This document shows positions 12,531 to 24,194 of a stretch of DNA of 64,000 nucleotides, one piece after another (position 1 is the stretch's first letter; each line of letters starts with the position of its first letter). The notes beneath the pieces are model-generated. The model searched no databases. It was not told the origin of the DNA and was given only the letters and a program-made list of their open reading frames with translations. Source of the DNA: Amblyornis subalaris (Eukaryota > Chordata > Aves > Passeriformes > Ptilonorhynchidae); NCBI GenBank assembly GCA_018881555.1, contig JACAXG010000002.1:24639786-24703785 (forward strand). The letters run 5' to 3'. The translations under genes were made by a program, and so were the position numbers.

Positions 12531-12571
12531 GTGGGCGCGGCGCGGGACGGCGGCGCGGGGTGCCGGGAGCC

Positions 12572-12625
12572 ATGGGCTATTGCAGCGGCCGGTGCACGCT
12601 GGTGGCCGTGTGCGGCGCGCAGCTG
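12572..12625 (+). CDS. NKAIN family protein, coding exon 1 (best fit NKAIN2)
   Basis: The 18 codons read MGYCSGRCTLVAVCGAQL and end exactly on a codon boundary at a GTGAGT donor. The ATG sits in a good context (gggagccATGG). NKAIN proteins are small four-pass, mainly neuronal membrane proteins that bind the Na+/K+-ATPase beta subunit. From memory, all four paralogues begin MG-x-C-[ST]-GRC and have QL a few residues later, followed by a LERQ-type exon 2. Tyr3 and the CG-x-QL end recall NKAIN2; CTLVA recalls NKAIN1. The very long AT-rich intron 1 (over 51 kb with no exon 2) argues for NKAIN2 over the compact NKAIN1, and NKAIN3 matches less well. Only the start of the first membrane segment is present. 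Family call is strong; paralogue call is moderate. Confidence 0.8.
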
Positions 12626-12631
12626 GTGAGT
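12626..12631 (+). other. 5' splice donor of NKAIN exon 1
   Basis: The GTGAGT hexamer directly follows the CTG (Leu18) codon, giving a phase-0 junction. This is a strong consensus donor and agrees with the exon boundary I recall for NKAIN genes, where exon 2 resumes with Val or another residue before the LERQ motif. Confidence 0.85.
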
Positions 12632-12647
12632 GGCGGCGGGGGCGGCC

Positions 12648-12700
12648 CGCGGAGGACGGGGGAAGGAAGGCGGGAGGGAGGGGAGGAGGGGGCGGCGGGG
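12648..12700 (+). other. G-rich start of intron 1
   Basis: Just past the donor the coding strand is a nearly pure purine, G-run-rich tract (ggaagg, cgggagggaggggagg, then ggggg). It fits G-quadruplex and R-loop potential immediately downstream of a CpG-island start. Intronic G-runs near a donor can also enhance splicing; neither role is demonstrated. Confidence 0.55.
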
Positions 12701-13075
12701 CGGCTCCCCCGCTGCCCGGAGNGGGAGCCCGGGGAGCGGCAGGGTGGGAAGGCAGCGCCCGCGCTTTCGGCGAGGAGGGGACGCGGGGACCGGGATGGGG
12801 ATCCGCGGGAGGCGGCGGGGTGGGAAATAGGGGCTGTGTTACAGGTAGTTTGGCGGGGGCTCTGCCAGGGAGGCTGCGGTGGGCGCACGGCGGAGTTTAT
12901 TAACTCGGGCAGTTCTCCCAAGCCTTGAGTCAAGTTGGTACCTGGTTTCCTTTGCCTGGCCCTGTGCAAGGCGGGGACGCGTGTCAGGGGTGATGCGCAG
13001 CTTGCAAACAGTTTGCCGTACAGGTGTGAGTCTGTGTGAACTTGTCACGCCTGAGCTCTTCTGCAGATGTGTATC

Positions 13076-13099
13076 TTTTTTTTTTTTTTTTCTTTCAGA
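13076..13099 (+). repeat. T16 tract followed by CTTTCAG
   Basis: Sixteen T residues run into CTTTCAG, which looks like a 3' splice acceptor. The sequence after it does not encode NKAIN exon 2 or a recognisable exon, so I record it as a polypyrimidine tract with a cryptic acceptor. Confidence 0.5.
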
Positions 13100-14142
13100 C
13101 TTGTTGTCCAGTGTATGTTAACACTGTATCATTATGTTGCTACGGAACTAAACCATATATTTATATTTACCTTTGGAGGAGACATGTGGCAGCACTTGTA
13201 AGCTCAGCTACCAGCGAAACTAGACTGAGTTTAAAAAGTAGGCACTGAGATACAATAACAAAGAAGCTGCCTAAAAATAGATCTGCTTAGCAAGATGGTT
13301 AGACGGTGCAATTGTATTGTGGTACTTTCGAAGAGGCTGGGGTTAAAGTTAGGAAACTCATGTCCCTTCCTGTAATGTATACGTGGATTATTTAATTGTT
13401 GTGAAACCAGATACATGATGCAAGAATTTCTATGTATTTGGATGCAATGACACACAGATAAAGACCTATCAATGGAATATGCCCCATTTCTTATTTTCAT
13501 TAGACCAAATGTTCATGTGCTGGCAGAACAGGTGCTGGAAGCACCTTTGTTAAGCAGTTAACCTTATAGCAGAAAGGAAATATTTCATGTTACTCCATCC
13601 CTCTACCTCTTACTGAATAGTTTTGCTGAGAAAGTGTAAGTCAGTTTCAATAGCAACCAGCATTGTTGCCAATTTCTTTCCTGCAGACAGGTACTAAGAG
13701 AACTACAGAAGAAGAAAAACAATAGATTTCAGGGACTAAAATCAGTAAAACAGTACATAGAAAAGAAAGATGTGTTAGCAGATCAGAAATTCAAAATGCC
13801 TGTGATCTTTTTATCAGTTGTCATCAACCCATAATCCTTTTGTATTCTAGAAAACATTTTATTTGTATATGCTATTCTCCACCTAAGTTATCTAATTCTT
13901 TGTAACTGGATGTATCTTATCAGACATGATTTATTAATGTATATTGTCTAAAAAAGAATCTTGAATAGTAGTAGTGAATATTGAATGGAATAGTAGGAAT
14001 ATAGCCTTTTCCAGCAATTTGGAAACACAAAAATTAATGACTGAAGTTCTTCAGATCCATTTAAGTTTCAGAGGCATACTTTTCTTTTTTTTTTTCCCCT
14101 GCAAAGGGAATGAAAAAATGGCTTAAATTGTACCTCTTACAG

Positions 14143-14198
14143 GGCTTTTTTGTTGTTGTTTTGGTTTGGTTTGTTGTTTTGTTTTTTTTTTTTTTTTA
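14143..14198 (+). repeat. T-rich GTTT/TTTTG low-complexity tract
   Basis: Irregular TTG/GGTTT units end in a run of about 16 T residues. It could be a reversed A-rich retroposon tail, but no adjoining element body is recognisable. Confidence 0.7.
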
Positions 14199-17100
14199 AT
14201 GCATTCCAAAAACCAGGAGGTCACGATGACTATAGAATGTGCTAAGATGTTAAATTGTTATTGTTTTGAAAGTNTGTGAAGGAAAACATATTTGCTAACT
14301 CATGGTGACAAAAAATACATGCAGAACTCATATAAACATCAACAGAATGCCCCGTAGGAATGTATCAGCAGGTGGATNAGCAGGTAAGCTAATGTAGAAT
14401 TGTATCATTGCTTTCTACATGAAGCTTTCTACAAGTGGTTGTAAACTAAACGGTCAAATAAACATTTTTTTTTTAACTAAATGCTGTTTTCTGGAGTAGC
14501 ATAAGGAAATTTCTAACAGAATCATAAACTGAAAGCTAATTTGAAAATTCTTACTGAGCAAGAAAAGGATGTGCTCACAGCAANGCAAACCTCTGAATCA
14601 CACTTGGCCTATGTAATGACATTTAGATAGGTTAAAAGCAGGAATAATTGTCTAATTGAGAAAAAGGAGATGGAATGGAAAAAAACTATGCATTCTATTA
14701 AAATCACGTGCCATATACCATCAGATGGGAATAGGTTATGAGTTTTAAGTCAAGGAGATTTAACTCTCCTCAGTAGGCCCATGGATGATTAATCGGTTGT
14801 CACTACTTTTTTAGGTAAAGACTACTTAAAGGAGCAAATGCTGTCAAGATTCATCCTGGAATTAACAGCCACGTTAATGCAGGTGCAAATCAAAAACAAA
14901 GGGTCTAGTAGTTACCTGGCCTGAGGAGATGAATGTGGGAAACATTTCTACAATGATGAACTTAAAATGTGATAATTATGTGTTACTGCTGCCTGGGATT
15001 CAGTTTTNAAATGGTCATATTTGAGTAGAAAGTATACTTCTGTTTCGGGAAAAAAAGTTGATAAAAAGAAAGGTTTCTTTCATTTTTTTAATATAAATNT
15101 GTTCTTCCGTCTCTACAAAGCTAGGGTGTGGTGATCTAATTGGTCTTTGTAGGCACTGCACAATAAATAATATTGTGGAATACTATAGTTCATTACAGAA
15201 GCTGTTGCATATTGTACATATATAAATGATGTAGATGTCACAAATGGATAAAAAAGGTGGTTGTTTCAAATACTGGTGCAGGAGTAGAGCTGCATTAGCT
15301 TGAGACCCTGCACAAGCAGAATTATTTTCATAAATGCATTTTAAGTGCTTATAGTTAAGGCAACATACTGTATACCATCAGATTATCAGAAACCTCAAGG
15401 AATGCTTCTGCTCTCAAGGGCATACTGATCATTGCTTTCTGCTTATTAACATACATATACCTTCCTGTTTGTGCTCTCNTTTGTACTATGGAAAACAACC
15501 TTTGACAGCTCATTTTCCTCTGCATTTGTAGCCAATGAGAAAAATTAGCAGCAAGTAAGAGCTAATTTTGCTCATGTTAGGAATAAGGCATTGCCTTCTG
15601 TATACAAAATTAGTTATCTCGAAGTATATTTTTATTTTTTTAAGACACTGATTTTGGTCTCTTTTGTTCTTTTCCCTTCTGAAGAGAACCCCAAGCAGAG
15701 GGGCTCTGGTGGTTTTTTGTTGTATGGTAACTGTCCTGGTTGCAATGAAAGAATTCTCTGCTATTGCATTTTGTCCTTTAAACCTTTTTATTTTTGGGTG
15801 TCTCCTTTTCTATTAATAGCTTACATCAGTAACACTAATATCTTGTTGCCTAGTCTTTTTAATAGCAAGAGCAGCAAAGGTGAAACTGCCAAGATTATTG
15901 TGCTTTCTGGAAGTCTTCATGAGCCCCACGGAAACCAGTTTGAAACTTTCTTCCTTCTCTCTGTTGCTGCTTGGGAAAACTTGGAGCATGGCAAAACAGT
16001 AAAAAGTACAGCGTGTTTTCAACATAGAAGGTTTCCCCACCAACTGCAGTGATGAGAAAGGACAACATTTCATAAGGAAACTTGAAGTCCCCAGTAATCA
16101 TTGCCTTATTGTTTCTCTCCATCAGACAAAGATTGCCATAGTCCCATGGCTAATTAGATGACAGATAATTCAGCCTTTACACTCCCTTCTCTCAGTTTCC
16201 ATCTTAATTTACTGAATTTGTTTATATAATTATTTCTGTACAATTTGCCTGTTCTGCCTGTTCTTTTTCTTTTCTTCTGTTTTTTTTTAAGTAAAATGTA
16301 GTTCAGATATTCCAACTAAGTGTTAAAAACTATATAAAATTTGTAAACAAGCCACATATATCCAAAGAGTCAGTTAGTGATTCTGGGGTACTTAACCTGA
16401 CGCTGTAAAGAAGCATTGTATTATAATGTACATATCCCCCAATTTCTGAAAGTGATGTCTTTCACAAGCACCAGTGTATGATGCTTGTAGTCTCTCCTTT
16501 CCCTTGCTGACACCTCACAGNTGGGGCCATAAGCACACTGACACTCAGCCTGGTGGTGACTCTTTGTGAGCTCATCCTGTTACAGTTCTGGCTGAAGCCA
16601 CTGTCCAAGTCTGTCGTACTGGCCAAGCAGAATGAAAAAGACACCCAAATTTGGTTGCTTTGCTAAGAGGCCGAATCTTTTGAGCTAATGAGAAAAAGAT
16701 CAAGATGCTAATGGTTTGTATAGAATGTCCTTGTTCTGTACTTTTCCACAAATGAATAATGTTAATGAAGAGGAAATTCAAATACTTTGTTTCAAAAACT
16801 GTATCAGCTGAGGTAATTTAACTGTGATACCAATGTCCATAAACACATAGTTAATTGCCTGTTGAACATGAAGATGGATATTTGATCTGCAGCAGGTAAA
16901 GTGGTGAAACCCAGGAAATGAATTATATACAAACTAGTATGGGAAGTAGTATCTACCATATTTCTTTTAGGACAACAGATGTCATGAGAGATGCCCATCG
17001 TTTATATTGCACACTTGATATAAAACTGAAAAATTCCTTGTACTCTTCCAATTCTCACTTGCATTATTAAAAATCGGTACATGTAACTACAGAGAACCGA

Positions 17101-18839
17101 GCTTGGTACTTGGAGCGAAAGTCTGCCATAGTGATCAGTCCTGTAAAGTTTAGGTTTGCCTTTTTGAAATATGAATAGCAAACATTCTTATGCTCGTTCA
17201 AACACTTAAGGAGTGGTGATCATGACAACCTCTAGTCTATATCACAAATCTATCTACAAGGTTTAATACAGTTTAATACCATGATTATCCTGACTTGGGG
17301 AAACCTCATGTTTTAACAGTTTGGAGATTGAATTGCGTCGGGACTTTCAGAGAGTGAAATTTGCTGGGTTAGAGCTCAGGTCCCACTGAGAACAAAGCAA
17401 AGGCTTTCACAGCAGATACACCTCAGGATTAGCTATGCTGAAGTATTGTGCAATAAAGAACATATTTTTGTTAATATAGGGTCTTACACTGTTTATAGGG
17501 CCGGGGTACTTTCCCATATCACAGGAGACTACATAACTAGTGGACATAGCATGTCTATTTTGTGTTTTGTTTGTTTCATTTTTGTTGCGGGGAAGTGGTA
17601 GTGAAATTTTTGGAGTTTGCTTTTGCTTGCTGTGTTTCAGGGAGAGGTTTTTTTCTTTTTGTATGTGTGTTTTGATTGTGTTTCATTGTCACTGCTGCCA
17701 ATGGTTTTCTATAGCAGCTTTAGGAGAGAAGTGTCTGCGATGGAAAATTCTGATGACATGTACATGTTCCTACATTTTCTGCTAGCAAAAGGGAAATGAA
17801 AAACGTGAGCTTTTCACGTGGAATGGAAAGTGATGTTGCTGAGCTTAGTCTGTGGATCTGTAGTTTTATCAATCTGCAAAGAATAGAAAGAATTGGTTTC
17901 TGTGTTTTGGGTAGTACTTAAGTGTAAGTGCTGCCTTTGAAATTGTGACTATGTCAACAACTTGTGTCTGTTCCTTCTTTAAAGTCCTGCTTCTTGCTTT
18001 GTTTCAAATTTGGTAAGAAAGTGAAAGTTTCATTGTATCCAAAACCATGTGATCCTACTAGCAATGAAAAGGAAACGGTCCTGTGAATAGCAGACTTTCA
18101 GCATATGTGTGTTTGAGAGCTATTGTACAACACTAAGGAGTAGATTTTGATGTGTTGCTGGAAATATATAAAACAGGAGCTTGATCATGAATTCAGAGAG
18201 CTAACATCTCTTGTCATGAGAAAATGTGTAGCAATGTTTTTAAGTTTTTAAGACCTTGGTAGAAAAATAAACACTTTATTCCGTTTTTGAGATAAAATAC
18301 CAACAATTCATAACCAAACTGGGGTTGTTTTTTCCTTATAACTTGAGGTCAAAAATGGTGATGAATGCAAAAAATGGATGTCAGAGGTAACAGTTCGTTA
18401 TATCATTTAATTTTAGTAGCTTGACATTCGCTATGAAAGGTACAGTATGATTTTTCATAGAGGTGTGAAGGTATAATAATTGTGAGTAACCAGTCATGCG
18501 CTTCAAGAAAAGCAGAGTATGTTGTTTTAAGTTACAGGAGTAAAATATTTAAGACCAGCTGAATAACACCTTTAATTCACTGCATTTTGAAGCTGAACTC
18601 CTTTAGAGTGCGGTGAGCAGACTCAACATTCCGATACTGTGGTGTTCGGTAGGACGGAAATGTTTAAATAGATTGAGAGAAGTTGAATAAACTACCTGAA
18701 TATAGGTACCTAGAACATCTAGCTAAGTTACTCTTCTTGTATAGCCATGGGGAAAATCTGTGACAGTAGGAATTAATTTCGTATTTACAGAGATTTGAGC
18801 TAGCACCTTGAATGATGAGCGCAGGATGTTGTGATTTTA

Positions 18840-18861
18840 GTTTTTTTTTTCTTTTTTTTTT
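18840..18861 (+). repeat. T10-11 / C / T10-11 tract
   Basis: Two long T homopolymers are separated by a single C. It is low-complexity sequence with no other signal. Confidence 0.8.
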
Positions 18862-20833
18862 CTGTTGCTTTAGAAAAAGCACTAAGTAAGAATTTTCTAA
18901 ATACACCAAAAGCTGTCTTTAGTCAGTCTATGGTCAATGAAGGGAAACATCTCATTTTGTAGTCAACAGAAAGGAACAGGTTCCATGGTTCAAAACAGAA
19001 ACATAATAGTTTGAGCTGGTCTTGACTTTACTGTCGCAGTCTAGGTGGTGAGAATGTACATAGTGCAAAGTGCAGCAGATGAGGTTTGAAAACAAGTACG
19101 TGGTGAGTTGTTCCTAGAAAGCATCTAAATCCATATGGGGTCTTCTCAATGTTATGGTGCATTTGATAACATGGATGTCAACATCCAGTTTCAGTTAGCA
19201 TAAAGTTTTTAGAAACTCCTCTGGGCTTAGGGACTGGCAAGATTCAGACAGTGTTTGCTGTGGAGGCTGATGTCAGTGAACTATTTGTGTATACCAATAC
19301 ACTCTAAACTTCGTTTTTGGTCCCATGGTCCCACTGAGCTCAAGAGATTATCCCAGCTGTAAAATGCCAAAAGAGACAGCTGTTCCCAATGGCGTTTTAT
19401 AAAAGGTATGTCAGAAATTTTGAATTTTTACAGGATTTTACTTAAGGTTCTGAATTTAAGTGACATTTTATGGAGGATAATGACAGTGAGTATTTTAAGA
19501 TNTGGATAGGCACAAGAGTACTGATAATCTGACTAAATCAGAATAATCTCTCTAGGCTTCCCTGTGGTCAGAAGAAGGACTCCATCAGGGAATAGGTCAG
19601 AGTGCCTAATGTTTCTTGCCCTAAACTGACCATTAGAGTTGTGCCTTAAGTGGTCCTTCAGCTAAAGTAGGCTTTTCAGGAGTGGGAGAGAGAAGAAAAG
19701 TCAGAGACCCATTGTATGATGTTAGCCATTCACAGTACTTATTATTTATATTTTCCTCCCGCTTGTGTTTTCAGTAGTTATTTTACTGAGGACTTTTTGA
19801 TTTTAAGGACAACTGTGATCTACAGATTGAGAAACGCTGTTTTGGAAAGGTATTTTTCTCTTCATTGACTGTCAAGAGAAACTAAGGAGCTTTTACTAGA
19901 ACAATATCAGCCTTTGTGCATACTCCCTTATGATCCCCTAAAATATGATGCTAAAATCACATGGATAAAACCAATTTATGCTCACTTTGGGGTTTGGATG
20001 ATTTTCTGTAGCTTCCAACAGGAGCGAGGAAGACAGAGAACACTGTAAATAATGTATGATTATAAAAACTGTGCTGAAAATACAATAACTTAAAAGAATC
20101 AGATAGTTTATTATCATCCAGATTAGTCTTCATTTATTTTTCTATCATGGTGAGTGAAAGTGGGGGGCTTTTGAGTGCTACCTGACTTGTAAAGTAGAAT
20201 GGGCACAATAGTTGAAATGACGTTTTCTTGCCCCTGTGGCAAATAAACATTTCACAGTTCATTATTTTATGTCCTCTCCCCAGTTGTACTTGTATCAGCT
20301 GGATGGCATCTGAGAATCGTTTAAGCATTTTATCATTCTATAACCCTCTGATGGAAATGACATTTAGAAGAAAAATTACTGATTTCTATGTTCACTAAAA
20401 AGTAAACATGCATAGCTAATGGTTCTATTCACCACAGATCATACTTATGCATTTTTAATAAAAACTTGATTTTAATTCATACATAACTTATGAGAAATGT
20501 TTATCAGTTTAGAGATCTGCTGATTTCCACTTAAACGTTTACATGTATCTGGATATCTTGAAAATATCTTTCATTTGTGGCTTGGATTAAGGTAAATCTC
20601 TATAGACAACTTGCTTCTCTGCTGCCTATGTAATGACATAAAGTACATAGGAAATGCTGATTATTATACTGCTGCAAACAGTAAAAAACCCTGTTGATTT
20701 GACATAAATGAATCTCATATTTTCATATGCTGTTTGAAGTAATAGCTTTCTAATATTGGAGTTTGGGGCGGCAGTGTGTGTGTGGGGTGTTCTTCGTTTT
20801 TTTTGTAGTTGGGTTGTTAGGCAGTATCTCTAG

Positions 20834-20883
20834 TGGCAAGTCACCAGTTACATGTAACTGGCAAGTTACCAGTTATGTGAATG
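20834..20883. repeat. 25-bp tandem duplication with embedded palindrome
   Basis: Unit 1 (20834-20858) and unit 2 (20859-20883) both begin TGGCAAGT and share ACCAGTTA; they differ at a few positions. The junction creates a perfect 18-bp palindrome, CCAGTTACATGTAACTGG (20844-20861). It is a local duplication that has since diverged slightly. It could form a short hairpin or a symmetric binding site. Confidence 0.75.
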
Positions 20884-23800
20884 GGAATAGGAAAAGTCTG
20901 TCGTATTCTATATTCATACCATAACAGATTGAGTTCTGGTTTCCACCTCACCCTTCTTTTCTTATGAAGGATTTCTCATTAGCAGAGTTTTGTACTGCAA
21001 GCAGCATGTGAGCTTAATTCTATTATTTCTAGGAAGTATGTTGAAATGATGGTGCCTGTCATGTTTATACATCCCATCACCTTTCAGAAGGCAAAAAATG
21101 CAGAACCATTTGCAGATGGTGGGAGAGAGATTCATGCTGTCTCATTTAAGCATGTAATGAATAGGCTCTGAACCACCTTCTGGAAGTGGCTGCCTCTTTT
21201 CATCGACTGTACGGGCCTCTCTTCTGCATGCACCTTTATTTGCCTCATTATATAGTTAAGCNTGTTTATTTTTCGTGATATCTTTGTACTAAAGAAGAGA
21301 AGATAGACTGTCAAACTCATTTTTTAGAATTCAAGCAGAACATAATTGAGTGATACATAACATTTCTTNTGGATGAATGGAAGTGGTGCTAGAGGCCTAG
21401 AACAAGGGTCAGAGGGCTGCCCCTGTTCACCTTGAGTAGCATTTACTGTCATTCTGAGTGATGCCGCAGTAGTGAATTAAATTGGTGTACAAGAACAAGA
21501 TAGTATTAAGAGCTAGAGGGTCTTGAATATAGGGTACTGGCTAATATTTCTGTAAGAAGGCTTAACTGTCATAGGAAATGATGTCATTCCTCTCCAGGTG
21601 ACTCATAGTATGGGTCAATTTACTAATTAAAGACTTCTTTAAACTTCTTCATAGACAAACTACTAATTGGCCCTCAACAAGTATATTCTTCTCATTTGAA
21701 GATAAAAAGCTTTTGTGAGGAGAGGAAGATAGATGCTGCGATGTCTCTTTAGAACAATGCATGTCTCTTTGAAAAGCCATTCTTCAGTAATTAAACAAAA
21801 TGTAAAGTTTGCAAATTTTTGCCATGACCGACAATGGCTTAGCATTTTTCATTATACTCTGGTCACAGTCTGTGGCAGCAGGGTGTTCTGTTACCGAGCA
21901 CAGAAACAAAAGGAGAAAAAAACCCGTTGTTTGTCATTGCTGCCTTCACAAAGCCACAAATACATTAAACTCAAGATACTGTTCATTGTGCTCTTGAGCC
22001 ACCAGTGACAAAGGTGCTGTGAGTACCACTGAATATCGCNGAGTCATATGTCATTACATCACTGTTCAAATTGGCAGAGCAAATAGCAGTAAAACATTAG
22101 CAGCTAAAGGAATGCAAAACAGTAAGAGGCTTATCTGAAAAAAAATATAATACAGAATTTAGATGTTCTTTTTGTCATAAGTTATAAAATTGATTTTACT
22201 TTTTTTCTGTATTTTTTAAATGTTTTTTAAGTTCTTGTCCACGCCCATTTCNCGCCCTTGAGGCCAGTTAACTTTTNTTTTCTGTGACACTTGCAGCAGT
22301 CACAGGCAGTGACAGCAGCTTGGTAACAAGCCAGATGATGGCACTGGTTGTGTTAACATAAGATATGGGCTTCAGTGTATCCTGAAAACAGAGTTCATTG
22401 TCTTGGATTTTATCAGACTGGCTTTCCTGAGTGTGGAGCTGGCAGTAAATTTGGTACTTGCAGAAGGAAATCCACAACAAACTGGAGCTGGATGCAGTAC
22501 TCAGCAATATTCCTAATAATGCCTATTTCTAGACCTGGCAACCACTCAGACTATTTAGAGGGCCTGCTGTCTGGTACAATATTTTTTTGTTTTTTCTTTC
22601 TTTTTTTTTGTAAATGAAAGCCATCACCCAGTGCTAGGGTCATAATGGCAGGTACAAAAGAAAAGTTATTTGCCTCAGTGACTGGAAGAAATGTTTGTTC
22701 TGCATCGTGCTAAANTGTGCTTTTTCAGATGCACAATAAAAGTTATTTATGGACACCGATAAAGTGGTATCTGTTGTATAATATCACAGATAGGCATAAG
22801 GATAATAACAAAAGGCAGCTGGTTTAGTAAGCTCTGTTTGCTGCAGAAATGTGCTGTTCTTTGTGAATTGAAATAAAAAAAAAGGAGAATGTTTTTTCCT
22901 GGTTCCTGGCATTTGCAATCATTCTTGCTTTGCNCTGTGCTTACAAAGACAATTATGTGGATCCCATGTCAGTATCATATTTGTCATGACTAGCACCTTA
23001 TTAGAGGACAGCTGCTCTTCTCTGCCCAGTGCATATATGTAACTACCACTGATGATAATAGAAGTTGTGAGTGTAACCCTCCTCTTCATTTCANCAACAG
23101 GGCATGCTGGAGCTTGCATGGTTTCAGCTAAATAACTTAGGTATAAAGCCAGGAGCAAAATAGTGATGAATCTGGGACTATTCAGATGCTTTTTCAGATT
23201 TCAGTGCCTGTAAGGGGGTTTTGAACTTCCAGCAGTTATTAGTTGGCCTTTGTAATGGGTGAGTAAGAAAGTCTGTCCAAACGCACAACGTCTGAGTCTT
23301 TCAGAGCATGCTGAGTGTCTTCACTAGAAGGCCAGGTATTCAGCTCCCCAGCAGCCCAAGAGCAGCCCAAGGAAGCTTGGTGTGCAGGAGATATTTCCAG
23401 CTTGTGTTTTGTGGTAACTCCTCGGTCGCTCTCTAATTCCATCAGGATTTAAAAACTGGGGTGACCAGCAGATTTGTCCAAAGCTACTCACATGCTGTAA
23501 TGGTGCTTTGGCTGCTGTCACTTCTGCTGAGAACTGGACTGAATTGGAAGAAAGGAGAATATTATAGAGTGGCACAGTGCCATCATAATGCTGTTAAAAA
23601 CTAATGTAAACTCAGCTGGAGAAAACCATTTGAAATGAACAACAAGGTTTATTGACCATGGCAAGCCCAAGAACATATTCTTAAGAACCACCTCTTGGCA
23701 TTTTAGCTATTCTAATGAGCTGCATATGTAAATCTGTAAGCACTTGCTTCTCTCAGCTCAGACCTGCNTGGTGGGCAGCCCGGACTGGCCTAGGGAATGT

Positions 23801-24194
23801 AAACACATGCCTCTGTGTTCATGTAAGTTTCTCTTTTGTTTGCTTTTCAAAATTTGAGTAAATTGGAAATTCTGCAGCACTTGGGGTAACTAATTAGATT
23901 TCTGGGTGAGCACAAGCCCTGACTTTTTTTGGAAGGTGAAAATTATTCAACTTGAAACTACAGCATCTATTCCAGACAGCTTCCTTACTAATTTAAGACA
24001 AGATACAAAGCTACAGTGATGAATGGATTGAACAGTTAATATTTGACATTTCCTTTTATGCTTATGCCATTTAAAAATAGCTGACTTTTGACAAACTGCT
24101 AGTATGTTTTTATGTGAATTAGAAAACCTAGACTTATAGTAAGTTCCCTCCTACCTTTCAGTTTGAGGTCTCTGGAGAATGGCTGTGGTAAAGG

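Larger units (their letters stand above)
12083..12571 (+). other. open in-frame extension upstream of the NKAIN start
   Basis: From an ATG at 12083 the reading frame stays open for 163 codons and joins the NKAIN ATG at 12572 in phase. The predicted stretch is rich in Pro, Arg, Gly and Ala, as expected from translating CpG-island DNA, and has no recognised domain. The conserved NKAIN N-terminus begins at 12572, so I treat that as the true start. The extension is leader sequence unless proteomics shows otherwise. Confidence 0.4.
11470..12900 (+). promoter_or_regulatory. CpG-island promoter of the NKAIN gene
   Basis: A continuous GC-rich, CpG-dense block of about 1.4 kb covers the region around the only coding exon. 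GC-box-like runs and long C- or G-runs are frequent. No TATA box or clear initiator stands out, which fits the dispersed-start, TATA-less promoters typical of neuronal CpG-island genes. The transcription start cannot be fixed from sequence; I infer it lies between about 11900 and 12450. The long stop-free frames on both strands through the block (up to 366 codons) come from the scarcity of AT-rich stop codons, not from coding. Confidence 0.85.
13100..24194 (+). other. intron 1 interior, no exon or clear transposon
   Basis: About 11 kb of AT-rich intron. Features seen are T-rich tracts near 14143 and 18840, a 25-bp direct duplication with an embedded palindrome at 20834-20883, and a 153-codon open frame at 15591-16052 without recognisable domain that I judge to be chance. 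No CR1 tail or LTR is apparent. Confidence 0.5.

Noticed and set aside
11387..12969. Many long open frames on both strands, up to 366 codons
   Set aside because: They lie in the CpG island, where stop codons are rare; products are Pro/Arg/Ala/Gly-rich without domains. Only the 18 NKAIN codons at 12572-12625 look like real protein.
13076..13110. Strong-looking 3' splice acceptor (T16CTTTCAG) as a possible exon 2 start
   Set aside because: The sequence downstream does not encode the expected NKAIN exon 2 residues and shows no recognisable exon.
15591..16052. 153-codon plus-strand open frame
   Set aside because: It is AT-rich, hydrophobic and without domains; one or so frames of this length are expected by chance in a window this size.
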